64,000 nucleotides of DNA, from NCBI GenBank assembly GCA_964019695.1, contig CAXHUL010000216.1, forward strand, positions 9,759-73,758, written 5' to 3'. The stretch comes from Loripinus fragilis. Its lineage: Eukaryota > Mollusca > Bivalvia > Lucinida > Lucinidae. The notes under the pieces are model-generated. The model saw nothing but the letters and a program-made list of their open reading frames with translations. It did no database searches and was not told the DNA's origin. How positions within the stretch are numbered: the stretch's first letter is position 1; the number at the start of each line of letters is the position of its first letter. The position numbers and the translations under genes are program-made. This document shows, piece by piece, positions 1-11,400 of this stretch.

Positions 1-126
1 ATAACAGCGAGGTCATACAATAAATTGTTTAAATGTCATTAGCAAATATATCCATGATAATTTAAGAAAATGATTAACAATTTTGTAAATACATGAGCTA
101 TGGAATTCTGATAGATAAATATGATA

Positions 127-1586
127 AGGCCAAAAAAAAAAATATGTGTGTTTACTATTTGATGAAAATTTGAAACAGGGTAGGTAGGTCGATTTTCTTT
201 TTTTTTTCATTTTTATTTTTTTTTTTACTTTGAAATAGGGTAGGTAGGTCAGGTCGATTTTTTTTTTTTACTCGATTTTTTTTACTATACTAGCCAAAAG
301 TTCTAACCAGCCACCTGCATTTTATTAATTTTCTTCAAAACGTGAAATGCTTTGACTAGTCCTTTTGCATCTCGAAACAGCCAGACATGTCATATACCCT
401 TAGAGGTAAAGATATTGAAAAATGTTTAACAGTATATGCAGGATGCCATTTTGAATGGTGGTACCCCCATTTTCAAAATTCGCATTTTGGCACAATTTGT
501 GAGTCGTGACTTTTTGAAATAACCCCCAATCACAAGCAAAACTTTTTCACTTCAGAAGCCAAACTTATATCGAACTCTAAAATGTTGAAATGAACACTCC
601 ATCTGCATGAGTCTCGTTGCTATTGGGCAATATGTCAAAAATTTCCCCACCATACAATGCAAATTCTTGTGAATTTTGAAATTGATGGTACGTGTATTCG
701 GTAAAGCCTAATGAATTTTGCTTAGCCGTTTTCTGGTATCATATACTGATAGGCTGGTCTATTCGGTACTGCAAAGGAAATTGATATAGTGCTTACAACT
801 TTTCAGAAAATCAGTAAAAACGCACGTGGTCGGTTAGAACTTTTGACTAGTATATTTATGTACCAAGGTTTGTAAAGAAAAAATAAAAAGTGACTCCAAA
901 TTACTTGGTTTGTTCCGTTTTATATAATCCAAGCTTGGACCAAAGAATATTGAGATGAGAAAAGACTGGAATTTATAAAACAAAAAAACATTCTCAAACT
1001 GAAAATCAAACTGATTGGCTGGTTCATTTATGACAAAGTCCAAAGGCAAAGCACAGATTTTCCCCTACATTATCTTTGACACTGAACAAAAGGAACAAAC
1101 CTGGCACTCTTGTAAATGATAAAGGGCGAGTCAATGTAGTCAGTGATAAATGTGTTTAACTTTCTTCAGATAGTTCTAAACCTCTATTTACAACGTCAAG
1201 CAACAGAAGAGGGAAATAAACCCAAAGAGGAAAGATGCCATCGCATGGATAGTTGTCATTAAATATCTCAAGTCATCTGGTGATGACTTGTTGCTTCAAA
1301 CAAGCTTTTCTGATCTTGGAGATCACATTTTTTGAAACGAAAAGCGACGAGAACGTCGCCATCTTGGATTGACAAAATCCGAAGGTATCCGTAAAAGGTT
1401 TGACTACATACCCAATAGATTAGAATCAGCGAAAAATTTGAATACCAGTACTAAAATCCGGGACCGCTCGAGCAGGGTCGAACAACAGTCTTGTTTTTTT
1501 TATTATTGGAGAAAAAATGGTAGGGTCGGCAGCTATAAAACATAGTCGGTCGGCAAACCGTAAACACACCTATTTTTTTTTGGCCT
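127..1586. mobile_element. Non-autonomous DNA element with GGCCAAAAA inverted ends
   Basis: The left end AGGCCAAAAAAA...TGTGTTTAC (127-155) and right end GTAAACACACC...TTTTGGCCT (1559-1586) are inverted copies. The interior has no credible ORF. The left part carries TAGGTAGGTC repeats. A second, fragmentary left end lies at 36832-36915. Family not recognised. Confidence 0.65.
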
Positions 1587-1867
1587 AAGGTTAACTATAA
1601 AGTGAAAGATGTTAAAAGAATATTGCACATAAATATAAAGCGACTAGAAAAATACATGTACAAGAATACATCTAAAACAAAATGACACTGACTATGAATC
1701 ATAAAATGCATAAAGCTAGGGATGTAACTCACCCTAGCATAGAATGACAGGTCTCCCTTCTCAAAGCCACATTTCTTGTTATATAATACTTCCTTTTAAA
1801 ACTTACAGCTAAAATGATGATCTATCCAACTCATGCAGTTTATGGAAGAAAACACATACACACTTTG

Positions 1868-2256
1868 TAGAGTTATATGACCCTGGTGACCTTGAAAATA
1901 AGATCAAGGTCACCAATTAGATCATAGTGACCTTGACCTACTTTTAAAGGTCACCAGGGTCATATAACTTCATGAAAAAACCTTGTCTGCACTCCATCTT
2001 CTGAACCAATGGCTAGATTTTGACCAAACAGGCACATCAGCTTGAAAACCTTAATATATGATCAGCTTTTCGTGCGCTTGACCTAATTTTTAAGACCACC
2101 AGGGTCATATAACTCTATGAAAAGCCTTGCCTGCACATTATATTCTGGACCAACGGTCATATTTTGACCAAACTAGCATAGATACCTCACCAGCAGGACC
2201 TGGTCTGATCTAATTTTAAGGTCACCAGGGTCATATAACTCCTGTAAAAGCCTGAA
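1868..2256. repeat. Degenerate repeat around GGTCACCAGGGTCATATAAC
   Basis: An inverted pair (about 1871-1891 against 1949-1969) and two further direct copies near 2095 and 2221, spaced 125-150 bases. It holds three exact TCAAGGTCA nuclear-receptor type sites (1887-1895 minus, 1904-1912 plus, 1928-1936 minus). Function unproven. Confidence 0.6.
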
Positions 2257-2298
2257 TGGTACATTGTTTTCTTCTGAAAACTCCATCTTGTCAGTATA

Positions 2299-3361
2299 CA
2301 GTGAGCCACTTTAGTTACGCACCACCTTTTCAGGGCCCACATTTTTTGACAAAAATGCTGGAATCGATCATTCTCTATGATAATTTATTTATTGATATTT
2401 TATCTGTTTGATAACATCGAAATAAAATTATTGGAATCACTCATGCGAATCATTCTGCTACTCAAAGGCATTTTTGGCAAATTTTGAAAAATGCACGTGC
2501 AAGCGGAACGTCTATATTTTCTATTTTTGTTTTGTGCTAGGCATAATCCATGGTGATTGTTGCGACAGAAAAACACAAAAAACAATTTATTTGTTCAAGT
2601 AAAACCCCTTTTTTTGGTCGTTGAATTTAGTAACACCGTTACTTTTTGAAAAAATGCTCGTTTTAACGTCATATTAACGTCAGTTACAATAATCAAGCTG
2701 GGTTTTCTTCGCAAATTATTTTGTAATGAGTCACTTATTGACATGGAAGTATCAAAACACTAAAACATCTTATCATTGACACGTCTTATAGACTTGGTAG
2801 GAGTGGCGTCATCACTAACGTCAACACCATGACGCCAATAAATCCATTATTTTTTTTACGAAAATAAACGGCGGATACATGGTTGTTTTAAATGAAATCA
2901 TAAAAGAAGTGTTTTGATAACTAGTTTACTCAGAATCATACGAAATTTTAACTAACTTAAAAAAAAGTACTAAAACCAACTTTTTTAAAACCTTGGTCAG
3001 CAGGGAACCAAAATAGTAAAACATTAAAAAAAAACTATGATGTTAACAATCACATACCAGTCTTAGATATTGCCAAGAGTAAATCGGCTCTTATATCTGG
3101 CATAGCAGAAATTCGACCCTGAAAAAAGTGCAATGTGATCTGAGTTTCATTCGAGATAATGCAATGTGAAATGGTGTTTTGAGGGTAGTGCACTTTAAAA
3201 TCCATTTTCTCCTTTGTTTCTTATCTGATCACAATGAAATTCCAATGGCTAATGCAAATATAGATGCGCTTTAAGTTGGTAGTCTCAGAATAAAAATATC
3301 ACATTTCTTTTTCGAGAAATTTTACATTTTATAAGTGGTGCGTAACTAAAGTGGCTCACTG
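2299..3361. mobile_element. Tc1/mariner-type TIR element, non-autonomous
   Basis: Perfect 27-bp TIRs (2299-2325 and 3335-3361) starting CAGTGAGCCACTTTAGTTAC, flanked by TA on both sides (2297-2298, 3362-3363). 1063 bp, no transposase-like ORF. TA target and CAGT ends suggest mobilisation by a Tc1/mariner transposase. Confidence 0.88.
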
Positions 3362-3959
3362 TACTTATGATTGATATGGGCCTTGATGGGAGAAAAACTG
3401 TCTTTGGGGGTATGCGAAAAACAAAGGCGCAGACCAGCCTGTGCATCCGTGCAGTCAGAAAGTTTCTTAGTTTCAATATATTTCTGTCTGTGTTTTTATC
3501 TTAGTGAACAGTGCAGACCCATATGAAAAGCAGCATTGTGCGTTATTTCATCTGGGTCTTCACTGTTTGTCAGAGTTCCTCTACACAGGCATCCAGAATG
3601 ACAAGAGTTAAATTGTGTTGCCAATATAAGATAATAAAAGCAAATAAACCTTTTCGCAAAAAAAAACCTGCTCAAATAGGACCCCCCTAGTGGCTTTCAT
3701 CTTGATGCAAAAATACGATAAAAATTTATATCTTGAGTTGGCAAATGGCACAACTCACAACATGCTACTACAAAAATCACTCACATATTTGACACTTAAT
3801 AAATCACTTTCAAACAATTCACAATCAATCCACACAAACAATCCGCACATATGTTTAGCTACAATGTCTATAATGTATTATGCTAAAAAATCATATTTTA
3901 ATAATCTTAAGATGTCTTGAACACTTAAATCATGTTATAAATTATTTCTTGTTATAATG

Positions 3960-4395
3960 AGATCCTGGCAAAGCAGCTGTTTGGATGTTTTTATGGGCAA
4001 GATTTTGTAAAATTCAAGGACTTTTCAAGGACTCCCCTATGGTTTTCAAGAATTACAAGTTTAAGATAAATACTGCTGTACATGTTAAAATTCTACTTCA
4101 AAAATGCTAGACTGAGATAATGAAGACATTATATCAGTACATGAATAAAAGTGTTGTGCCTTTCTTTGGTGCAGCACATGATGCACCAAATAAAGACATA
4201 ACAATTTTATACATGTACTGATTTATCTCTAACATTAGTGCTAAGTCCTGCAGAAAAATGTAAAATTCAAGGACTTTTCAAGGTCTTAGAAAGATTTTCA
4301 AGTATTTCTCAAGGCAACTATTTTCTAAAGACTTTTCAAGAAAGCTGTCTATATTCAAGCATTTTGCAAGACAACATGAGCCCTGTAAATTTAAC
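3960..4395. mobile_element. CAAGGACTTTTCAAGG element, degenerate copy
   Basis: Contains repeated CAAGGACTTTTCAAGG motifs and a TTTGGTGCAGCA hairpin (4160-4195), and ends in GAGCCCTG. It shares these modules with 5508-6285 and 23945-24135. Probably a hAT-like non-autonomous family. Confidence 0.55.
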
Positions 4396-4860
4396 AATTA
4401 TTGGCTATTGAAGCCCAAGTCAATATTGGTATTCTTGCATCAACATACCATCATTTCCAATGCCTCAATAGTCAACAATTGTTTTATTATTATAAAATTT
4501 CTCAAAACAAAAAATCAACAACAACAAAAAATCCAATTCAATTTCGAAGTGAATCATGCACAATTCTATGTGAATGGGAAGCCTGATCAAACTATCAAAA
4601 CTATTGACAGTTGGATGCACTATTGGCAATAGTTATTATATACCTAAAAGTTTTACATCTTTTGAACTGTCTATTTTTTGGCCATCTGATACAGAAAGTC
4701 GGATCAACTATCTGAAGTTTTATGATTCCATATCACTTTCTTATACATCGAGGCTAACATTTTTTACTTGTTTTGCGGCGTTGTTACTTAAAGTAAATTT
4801 CAAGCAAAGAATCAGAGACAGAAAACATGATACTGTAACCTTAAGAAACCAAACGTAAAG
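4396..4860. other. Relic of the GCCTCAATAG hairpin family plus unassigned sequence
   Basis: 4391-4478 resembles one arm of the large hairpin at 34824-34970 (TCAATATTGGTAT, CCAATGCCTCAATAGTCAAC). Overlapping short ORFs to 4858 show no domain or splice pattern and are not called genes. Confidence 0.4.
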
Positions 4861-5105
4861 GCAAAACGTTCCCACAATTTTTCTGGATTAAAGACCAAAA
4901 CAATTTATAAAATCAGAATGATGTCAGAAAAAAATGTTATTCAAAAGACGTATTATTATAATTGTACCTTGATCTGGGGTACTGCATCATGTCCCATGGA
5001 TTAGCCCATACAATGTGTATTTATAGATAGTTGAAAACCCTACCATGAAAGCACTATAAAAGTAGTACCAATCACAATGCACCAATATATCAATGCATCA
5101 TCAGG

Positions 5106-5287
5106 CCCCTAGATAAGAGAAAATTGACTGAAAATTATTTATCTTAATTCTCAACCAAAACATATGTTGGTGGTACTCAAAAGAACCGTCTCAATGAGAC
5201 GGTTCTTTTGAGCACCCTAAACACATGTTTAAACTGACAAGTAAGAAAAAAATCCTAATTTTACGCTGAAATTTTTTGCTTAACTGG
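5106..5287 (+). mobile_element. CTCAAAAGAACCGTCTCA hairpin element, copy 1
   Basis: Perfect hairpin core (5172-5215) with arms CTCAAAAGAACCGTCTCA, flanked by TTTCTCAACCAAAACATATG-like and TTTACGCT...TTTGCTTA modules shared by all copies. Located in the region expected to be the GNB5 3' UTR or just beyond it. Confidence 0.75.
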
Positions 5288-5462
5288 CCCTATGATGGTT
5301 ACAGCCCTAATCATAAATCAGTTTATGGCTAAAAATTCATCTAAAAATGCAGGAATAATTCGGGAACTGCTTGTATGCTAATGGTTCTGTAATGGTCAAA
5401 TATTGTGTAGTTTGGCCCTCCATACAATTATGTTAATCTAGCTATTTTCTGGTTCTCCTCAA

Positions 5463-5474
5463 TTAAGCCCAGAC
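5463..5474 (-). CDS. GNB5: GNB5 exon 10: four-codon terminal coding exon
   Basis: The minus strand reads TTTTCTTCTGTTGCAG|GTC TGG GCT TAA. A strong polypyrimidine acceptor is followed in the required phase 0 by V-W-A-stop, the ending conserved in Gbeta5. The remaining exon (plus-strand positions below 5463) is 3' UTR of unknown length. The preceding intron is about 4 kb. Confidence 0.88.
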   Translation of the reverse strand, partial: VWA

Positions 5475-8400
5475 CTGCAACAGAAGAAAACCAACAAATA
5501 AACAATACATGGTTCATACAGGCAAGGCTATGTAAAATTCAAGGACTTTTCAAGGACTTCTAAAAAACAATACTACAGTTTTATATATATATATATATAT
5601 ATATAAAAATATAAAAATATATATATATAATGAGCACGGATCTGACAAAAGGGTCCTTTGGGCATTTTAGCAGTTTTTGTGTAATCAAAATATCAAAAAC
5701 GTCTAAATTTTCAAGATTTTTGATGTTCTCACAGTAGAGTCAAAGCATTCTAACATGTATTACAATCAAAAACGCAAACAGTTCTGATATAATTAATGAT
5801 ATGTATAATGTATGTTGCCATTGCAACAGCTGTGCATATGGACTACACACTTCCTTTAAAACAGGGTGCCTCATTTCAAATGCTTTTGTAAACACCGGAT
5901 GTGAGTATGTGGGCTATTTGTGCAGTCTATGCAATTGCATATATATTATATTCTACAAGTTTATGAAACATACTGAATCAGACTTAAATCTGACTTCGCA
6001 AATGATGGACTGATTGAACCGATAAATGAATATCAGAAAATTAGCATAAAATTGTTGTCCCTATATTTGGTGCAGCAATATGCTGCACCAAATAAAGGGA
6101 CAACAATTTTATACTAATTTTAGACTACATTAACAGGATTAAGTCTTACAGAAAAAGTGAAATTCAAATACTTTTTAAGGCCTTATAGTGATTTTCTAGT
6201 ACTTTTCAAGGCATACTTCATTTTCAAGGACTTTTTCAAGAAAGCCCTTCATATTCAAGTCCTTTTCAAGCCTGTGCGAACCCTGCATTATAAATTAAAC
6301 TCAGGGTTCATACAGACTTGGCAAAACAAAATTCCCTGACATTTCCCTGACTTTTCCCTGATGCCAATCCAAACTTCCCTGACATTTCCATACTCGACGA
6401 AAAATCTTGGTTTTATTCAAACATTTGTCAATAGCTACAGTTTACAGCTCTTTTTTCAATTTTGAGTGATTATTTTCTACTTTGAAAAGTTTCAATTTAA
6501 GCTTTTCAGCATGTGTAATTAGTAAATGACTTTTCAACAAAGAAATATACAGATTGTCACATTACTATATGTTAACTGCTGTCTTCCTTCAAAAATTTGG
6601 ATGTTGACCACAAAATTTAATCACCTCTACAGCCACCCATAATGCAACCATTATATAGAGGAAAGCAATCTAGCTGAATGTGGCATATTTAATTGTAATT
6701 GCTACAATGTTCAGAAAAGGTTTTTGATAATATTCCACTAAAGCCCTGAATACAGCAAATTGTTGACAGCGGACAACACATGATGGACTTTAAGTGATCA
6801 GAACATCTCACTTTGAGTACAAAGTGCTGAGGTGAGCTGACAAGAGGCTTAATGAGCCTAAACCGCTGACTTTATGGTTTCTGAACATTTTTAGATTATC
6901 TTTTTTTATGAGTCTATGGTAGCAAATGACCCCCAGGTGTGGTGGCCAATTTTAACTTGTGGTCCCTGGGGCATGGTTTGCAGGATTTATGTAGTTAACC
7001 ACTATCTTTTGCTACATACTAAAATATAGAAGCTGTAGGTTCATGATTTCAATTTAAAAAAAACAACTTATTCCCCAGTAAGTCTATGGAAGCTATAGCT
7101 AAAGACTGTGAGGGTTTGGCCAATTTAGATCCAGGGGCATGGTTGGCATGATATATGAAGGGGACCACCAAACATTGCTATATACTAAGTATATAAGCTG
7201 TGGGCCTTATGGTTATGGAATAGAAGTTTTTTTAAAAGTTTTTCCAATTATAAGTCTATGCGAGCTATTGATCCCCATGTGCATGGCAAGTTTTCACCCA
7301 AGGGGCTTCATTGGCAGGATTTATGTAGGGGCCACTAGACATACTAAATATATAAGCTATAACCGCATGGCTTTAGCGAAGATATTTTTATGTTTTGCCC
7401 ATTGTAAGTCTATGGGAGTTATTGATCTCCAGGGTGTGGCCAGTTTAGATTCCAGGGGCGTGATTGGCAGGATATATGTTGTGGAGCACTAGATGTTGCT
7501 ACATACTAAAAATACATGTATATGGTTTTAGAAAAGATCTTTTAAGTTTCTCCTACAATAAGTCGATGGAAGCTATCGATCCACAGGATGCGGCCGGTTT
7601 TGACCCCAGGGGCTTGATTGGTAGCGTTTATGTAGGGACAACTAGACATTACTACATACTAATATAAACTGTGGGCCTCATGGTTTCAGAGAAGATTTTA
7701 AAAGTTTTTCCCATTATAAGTCTATCCATGGGAGCCCTCTGTTGCCATCAACCATGACAATCAGTTCCAATCCAATCCGTCCAAAAACCTTATGTAGTCA
7801 ATCCCTCTCCCAGATGATGCTTTACATGAAATTTGATAACATTTGGCCAACTGACATAAGAGACATACTTCTTTGAAAATGTGAATGGATAACCAATGGA
7901 CATACTGTTGGATTAGGGATGCCAAACTATTGCCATGCTAATACCTCACTATGAGCCTGTGGCTCCAGTGAGCTAAAAAGGAAGTTGAGGAGGCAAGGGG
8001 AACAAAATCCTCCCATCTTCATATGTTTAAAGCAATCTAGAAGCTATCAAAATGATTGAGCTTATATCCAAAATGTTAAGAAAACTGCCCCAGTCACTTT
8101 TTGTTTCTCACCAATTGATACAAACTGGAAATTTAAAATTCCCTGACATTTCCCTGACATTTTAGAAAACATTCATTTTTCCCTGACACAACATAAAATT
8201 CCGTGACAATTCCCTAACCTTGAAAAAATTAAAATTTCCCTGACATTTCCCTGACGCGTATGAACCCTGAAATTTAACTGCAGACCTTTAGATAAGAGTG
8301 TGTAATGTAAAAATAATTTTCTTATTTCTCAACCAAAACATATGTTGTTGGAACTCAAAAGAACCGTCTTGCTGAGACGGTTCTTTTGATCACCCAAAAC

Positions 8401-11400
8401 AAATGTTAAAAATGATAGATGAGAAATATACACAACTTTACGCTCATTTATTTGTTTATCTTGACTTATGAGACTGCATAATGTATGGCCAGTCTGTCTG
8501 CTTATAGGATATATCAGCTTCATATAGAGCGCCTTAATTCCGGTCCATACTGTTTGCTGTTGCCATCCCCCACCAAGCCAAATATTGATTTGCTCTTATT
8601 TTCATGTTGCTTGTATTACTCTGTATATAGTAGTTAATTGTTCTGTAGTTATTACTATGTGCTCTCCTTAAAGGAGGAAATAAAGAATCTATCTATCAAA
8701 TAATCTTCAGATTACTGAAATAAAATTTAAAAAAATCAGATTTTTTTGTTATTCATCTTTTTGCCTCTGTTATTTATCATTTTAAGATATGCAACCATTG
8801 AAGATACAAAAAATGATACCTGAGCAATCTAAGTGCAGGTTTCATATAATGTACATATCTTGCAATTGGTGTCTCTCAAGGCCTGGTTAAAATATACAGT
8901 AAAAACTGTCTTGAGTGGCCAATCAAATATAGACAATACAAAAGTCTTAAAGACAGATGGTAGCTTAATGCAGGTCAAAAGTATTACAGAATGCTCTCTT
9001 GGAGCATTCTGCAATACTTTTGACCTGCATTAATCAATAATCCGTCTTGAAAACCAATTTTTTTATCTTTTTTTGGGTGGCCACTTAAGACAGGTTTATT
9101 TTTACTGTAAAATTTAACCAGACCTTGCAGAACAGGAATTGCAGGAAATATTCATTATCCACATCTGAACTAAGGGTGAGTATGGCGCCCTGAAACCGGT
9201 TTAAGCCCTCCAGTAAAATATTTTTACTGACCATTCCAAGGCGATACTTCTTTTGTGGATCATTTGTGTTATTTATGTATTGTGTTTGTCATGTTTTCGT
9301 GTCTGTTCATTGCTGCCTTGTGGTCATCTGCTGGGAAAGGGCTGCCCTCTTGGCTCTCGTTTATGATGTTTGATTCTTGTTTTTGTCACTTTCCCATGTG
9401 GTATCCTGGGTCAGGTGTGGTGCTTGTTTGTATTGATTCCCGATCTATGCCACCTTTCTTACTTAACTGGACTATCATCTTCAGCTTGCCACCAGACCTA
9501 CCTTTAAAGTATTGTCCCAGCTGCCAGTGCACAGTGCAGTGCCATCAGGAGATACTCCTAGACAACTGACTCTGTTCTCATGAGCATACAGGATGTATAC
9601 TCTATTCCCCTTTAGGACATCCCAGACATTAACAGTATGATCGTTGTAACCACCAAAAAGAAGACGACCTAGAAATACAGAAGTCGCTTGATTAACCATG
9701 CCCTACAGAATACAATCACCCATTCATGTTTAATGGATTTTCCCACCCATATTAATTGAATGAATCTTTTTCAAAATTAAAAAAGGCAATAAGCAATGCT
9801 TATTAGATACCCCCCGCACAGTAAGAGTCGGTGAAAAAACTTGGCAAGTTATAGTTCGAACAAGAAGACCTTAGTTTTGATAAGAAGGTTTCAGTAGAAT
9901 CTGTGCAAACAAAAATTATAAACTCCTTCATGCATATGTTCAATGTGTCTACATTGTATCCGCAAAGTATCAAATTGCTCCATCAAAAGCTGTAGTAGGA
10001 GTTGATCGGCCCATAAAGGCACTATCCATGCAAATACAAAAGCCATATAAGGGAATAATTGTCGAAGTTCTCACAGTTGTCATTTTGTCAAAATTATTTT
10101 TTGTGAACCAAACTCCTTCATGCATATGTTCAATGTGTCTGCATTGTATCGGCAAAGTATCAAATTGTTCCATCAAAAGCTGTAGTAGGAGTTGATCAGC
10201 CCATGAAGTTCTCACAGCTGTCATTTCGTCAAAAATTATTTTTTCTGAACAAAACTCCTTCATGCATATGTTCAATGTGTTTAAATTGTATAGGCAAAGT
10301 CTCAAATTGTTCCATCAAAAGCTGTGGTAGGAGTTGATCGGGCCATGAAGGCACCATCTATGCATATACAAAAGCCTTATTAGGGAGAATTGTCTAAGTT
10401 CTCACAGCTGTCATTTTGTCAAAAAATATTTTTTCTAAACCAAACTTCTTCATGCATATGTTAAATGTGTCTACATTGTATAGGCAAAGTATCAAATTGC
10501 TCCATAAAAACTTGTGGTAGGAGTTGATCGGCCCATAAAGGCACTGTCTATGCATATACAAACACCTTATTAGGGAAAAATTGTCTAAGTTCTCACAGCT
10601 GTCATTTTGTCAAAAATTATCTTTTCTGAACTAAACTCCTTCATGCATATGTTCAATGTGTCTACATTGTATAGGAAAAGTATCAAATTGTTCCATCGAA
10701 AGCTGTGGTAGGAGTTGATTGGCCCCTATATGGCCTATAATAGCATAAGCACAAAGCACTATATTAAAAGCCATTTAGAACTACAAAGGGAAATAACTCT
10801 AATAGAATTGGCTCCTAGCCCTTACTTTTTTGTCTCAAGTATTTGTCTTGCATATATGAACATGTTTGCAAGGTTTGATGAAAATCCAGCAATGACTCTT
10901 TGAGTTATTAAGGAAAAAGCACTATATTAAAAGCCATTTAGAACTACAAAGGGAAATAACTCTAATAGAATTGGCCCCTAGCCCTTACTTTTTTGACTAA
11001 AGTATTTGTCTTGCATATATGAACATGTTTGCAAGGTTTGATGAAAATCCAGCAATGACTCTTCGAGTTATTAAGGAAACAAAGCGTTACGGACGGACGG
11101 ACGCACGGATGGACGGACGCACAGACAACGTGAAAACAGTATACCCCCTACAAACAAAGTTTGCGGGGGTATAATTAAGGGTTGTTGGAGCACGGATGGA
11201 CGGACGCACAGACAACGTGAAAACAGTATACCCCCTACAAACAAAGTTTGCGGGGGGTATAATTAAGGGTTGTTGGATAGTAAGGTTCATTTTCATTCAG
11301 ATTCTGATTTTAAAAGTATGTTCTGTAATCAAACAGGGTTGCACCTGATCAGACGCCGTGCCATGTTGATCTGGTTCTGCACCCCTGCCCATTATCTCGT

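Noticed and set aside
7139..7667. Two ORFs with repeated [17 protein letters not shown] words
   Set aside because: They are frames of the ~160-bp tandem array inside the 6302-8269 element.
9481..9501. GNB5 ending in VGLVAS by reading through the exon 9 donor
   Set aside because: The family ends in VWA, and a matching acceptor plus V-W-A-stop exists at 5463-5474.
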